From contig VBJK01000044.1 in NCBI GenBank assembly GCA_005879655.1, positions 1 through 5,895 of the forward strand: a stretch of DNA of 5,895 nt, given 5' to 3'. The notes under the pieces were generated by a model. The model worked only from the letters and a program-made list of their open reading frames with translations, did not search any database and was not told the origin of the DNA. Position 1 is the first letter of the stretch. Each line of letters begins with the position of its first letter. Below, piece after piece: positions 4,525 through 5,895 of the stretch. The stretch comes from Chloroflexota bacterium (GTDB taxonomy: Bacteria > Chloroflexota > Ktedonobacteria > Ktedonobacterales > Ktedonobacteraceae). Position numbers and translations under genes: made by a program.

Positions 4525-5799
4525 ATGGTGAATCGGGAACAAGAAGTTATGGATCGAGTACATAGTGCGCATGTTAGTACAGGGCCTTTACGCAATACGT
4601 TCGATTTTGAACCGTTTGACGAGTCCTTGTTGAGTGATACTGATAGTGTTTTTAATATAGAGAACGTCGGTCATGCTAGTACATCCAGTGGGAGTCTTGT
4701 CACTCCTATTGGGGATGCCGAGGCATTTGACCTGTTTAAGCTCCAGGACGAAGAGACTATGGACGCGCTGGACCCAACCAAGGAGCCGCCAGCCGACTGG
4801 GAACCCGGCCCCGAAGAAATCGTTGATATTGATGCCGAAATTCTGGCTGGCCCCAAGTGGGAAGAGTTGCAGGATGGCTTTGGCATCGCCGTGGCTGATC
4901 TGGAGAGTAGCTTAGACGACCCGGTTCGCATGTACTTGCGCGAGATCGGACGAGTTCCTCTCCTCACTGCTGAGGAAGAGGTGCGCCTAGCACAGTTAAT
5001 GGAGCGTGGTAAGGTCGAGCGCTTGCGCGCAGAACGGCTGAGAATTTCGCCCAACCGCCGCTATATCGAGGATGGCGAGGAGGCTCAGCGCAGGTTGACT
5101 GAGGCTAACCTGCGTCTGGTGGTGAGTGTGGCAAAGAAATATATCGGGCGTGGTATGAACTTGCTAGACTTGATCCAGGAAGGCAATATTGGTCTTATCC
5201 GTGCCGTCGAGAAGTTCGACTACACCAAGGGCTACAAGTTCAGTACCTATGCTACTTGGTGGATTCGTCAGGCTATCACTCGTGCTATCGCTGATCAGGC
5301 ACGCACTATTCGTATTCCTGTGCACATGGTGGAGACGATTAACCGTCTCATCCGCATCAGTCGCCGTCTGCTTCAGGACCTGGGACGCGAACCCACCTCT
5401 GAGGAGATCGCCGCTCAGATGGAGATCACTGCGGAGAAGGTGCGCGAGATCATTAAGGTGAGTCAGGAGCCGGTGAGCCTGGAGACGCCTATCGGTGAGG
5501 AAGATGATAGCCACCTGGGCGATTTTATCGAAGACCATACTGCTCTGGCTCCTGCCGATGCTGCCAGTCATCAGTTGCTCAAAGAGCAGGTTGAAGATGT
5601 GCTGGATAGCCTGACTGAGCGTGAGCGCAAGGTGCTACAACTTCGCTTTGGCTTGGACGATGGCCGTAGCCGTACGCTGGAAGAAGTTGGTAAAGAATTT
5701 CATGTCACTCGCGAGCGTATTCGCCAGATTGAGGCCAAGGCTCTGCGCAAGTTGCGCCACCCCAGCCGTAGCCGCAAGCTGAAAGATTACCTCGACTGA
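4525..5799 (+). CDS. sigA: Primary RNA polymerase sigma factor (RpoD/SigA family)
   Basis: Directs RNA polymerase to housekeeping promoters. The 424-residue product begins with a variable acidic segment (about 1-128), followed by region 1.2 ([12 protein letters not shown], around 131-142, and [18 protein letters not shown]). Region 2 (about 186-260) includes [20 protein letters not shown], the core-binding stretch [19 protein letters not shown] and the -10-recognition segment [19 protein letters not shown] (W245, W246). Region 3 includes [12 protein letters not shown] and [20 protein letters not shown]. Region 4 has [18 protein letters not shown] and the -35-binding helix-turn-helix [20 protein letters not shown] (384-403), ending in [15 protein letters not shown]. 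There is no large non-conserved insert between regions 1.2 and 2 as in E. coli RpoD, so it is closer to the compact SigA form. ATG 4525 is chosen over ATG 4549 because of the AAGGGGGA site. Presence of region 1.2 and a full region 4 argues for a primary or near-primary sigma, although paralogues are possible. Confidence 0.95.
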   Translation: MVNREQEVMDRVHSAHVSTGPLRNTFDFEPFDESLLSDTDSVFNIENVGHASTSSGSLVTPIGDAEAFDLFKLQDEETMDALDPTKEPPADWEPGPEEIVDIDAEILAGPKWEELQDGFGIAVADLESSLDDPVRMYLREIGRVPLLTAEEEVRLAQLMERGKVERLRAERLRISPNRRYIEDGEEAQRRLTEANLRLVVSVAKKYIGRGMNLLDLIQEGNIGLIRAVEKFDYTKGYKFSTYATWWIRQAITRAIADQARTIRIPVHMVETINRLIRISRRLLQDLGREPTSEEIAAQMEITAEKVREIIKVSQEPVSLETPIGEEDDSHLGDFIEDHTALAPADAASHQLLKEQVEDVLDSLTERERKVLQLRFGLDDGRSRTLEEVGKEFHVTRERIRQIEAKALRKLRHPSRSRKLKDYLD

Positions 5800-5895
5800 T
5801 CAGGTCTCAAAAAGTGATAGCTGTGAGTAGGACGGCTTTTTCCCAGCAGCCAGGGCACGCATAAAGGATGCCCCATAGGCATGCGCGCTAAGCGG
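5800..5895. other. Region downstream of sigA
   Basis: No convincing gene start or RNA. A weak AAAAAG (5810-5815 region) to CTTTTT pairing and a short ATGCC/GGCAT hairpin (5868-5872, 5878-5882) are visible, but neither forms a GC-rich stem with a T-tract, so no terminator is called. Confidence 0.3.

Noticed and set aside
4671..5571. Minus-strand open frames within sigA
   Set aside because: They are antisense shadows of a clearly conserved sigma-factor gene, with no family resemblance of their own.
5800..5895. Intrinsic terminator after sigA
   Set aside because: A CTTTTT run is present but only a weak A/T stem can be drawn; no GC-rich hairpin directly precedes it.

Overview
The window looks like chromosomal DNA from a mid-GC bacterium. 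I suspect a Chloroflexota (Ktedonobacteria-like) genome from the style of the primase and sigma factor, but this lineage call is tentative. It holds three protein genes, all on the + strand, and one unusually rich non-coding region of about 1.7 kb. The left edge (1-558) is the C-terminal end of a glycogen-debranching enzyme. The right half is a housekeeping pair: DNA primase dnaG (2286-4376) and a primary sigma factor of the RpoD/SigA type (4525-5799).

The non-coding block 559-2285 is the most important part. I counted by eye 17 exact DnaA boxes (TTATCCACA, 9 on + and 8 on -), 18 copies of the variant TTTTCCACA and about a dozen weaker variants between 580 and 2048. Most boxes lie in a repeated three-box module, TTATCCACA-N5-TGTGGATAA-G-TTTTCCACA. 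It occurs about nine times between 853 and 1776, and the distances between copies are close to whole helical turns. At 1951-2048 is a near mirror-image core. Overlapping DnaA boxes, a short G/C tract and TAG-type trinucleotides (DnaA-trio-like) lie on both sides of a 31-bp AT-rich stretch. This is the architecture expected of a chromosomal replication origin, here without dnaA or dnaN next to it and instead directly upstream of dnaG-sigA.

Other elements in the block are two near-identical 22-bp palindromes (1265-1286, 1361-1382), three long direct repeats (about 87-110 bp), a perfect 17-bp inverted repeat just after the debranching gene, a bulged hairpin at 1567-1600 and a C-rich tract at 741-788. 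Between the core and dnaG is a 237-bp leader with a candidate promoter.

Functional reading: if the block is oriC, then the primase and the housekeeping sigma factor are transcribed away from the origin, co-directionally with the rightward fork, and their promoter sits next to a large DnaA-binding array. That would allow DnaA to influence both replication start and expression of dnaG-sigA. The origin assignment rests on motif density and architecture only; no experimental or database evidence was available.
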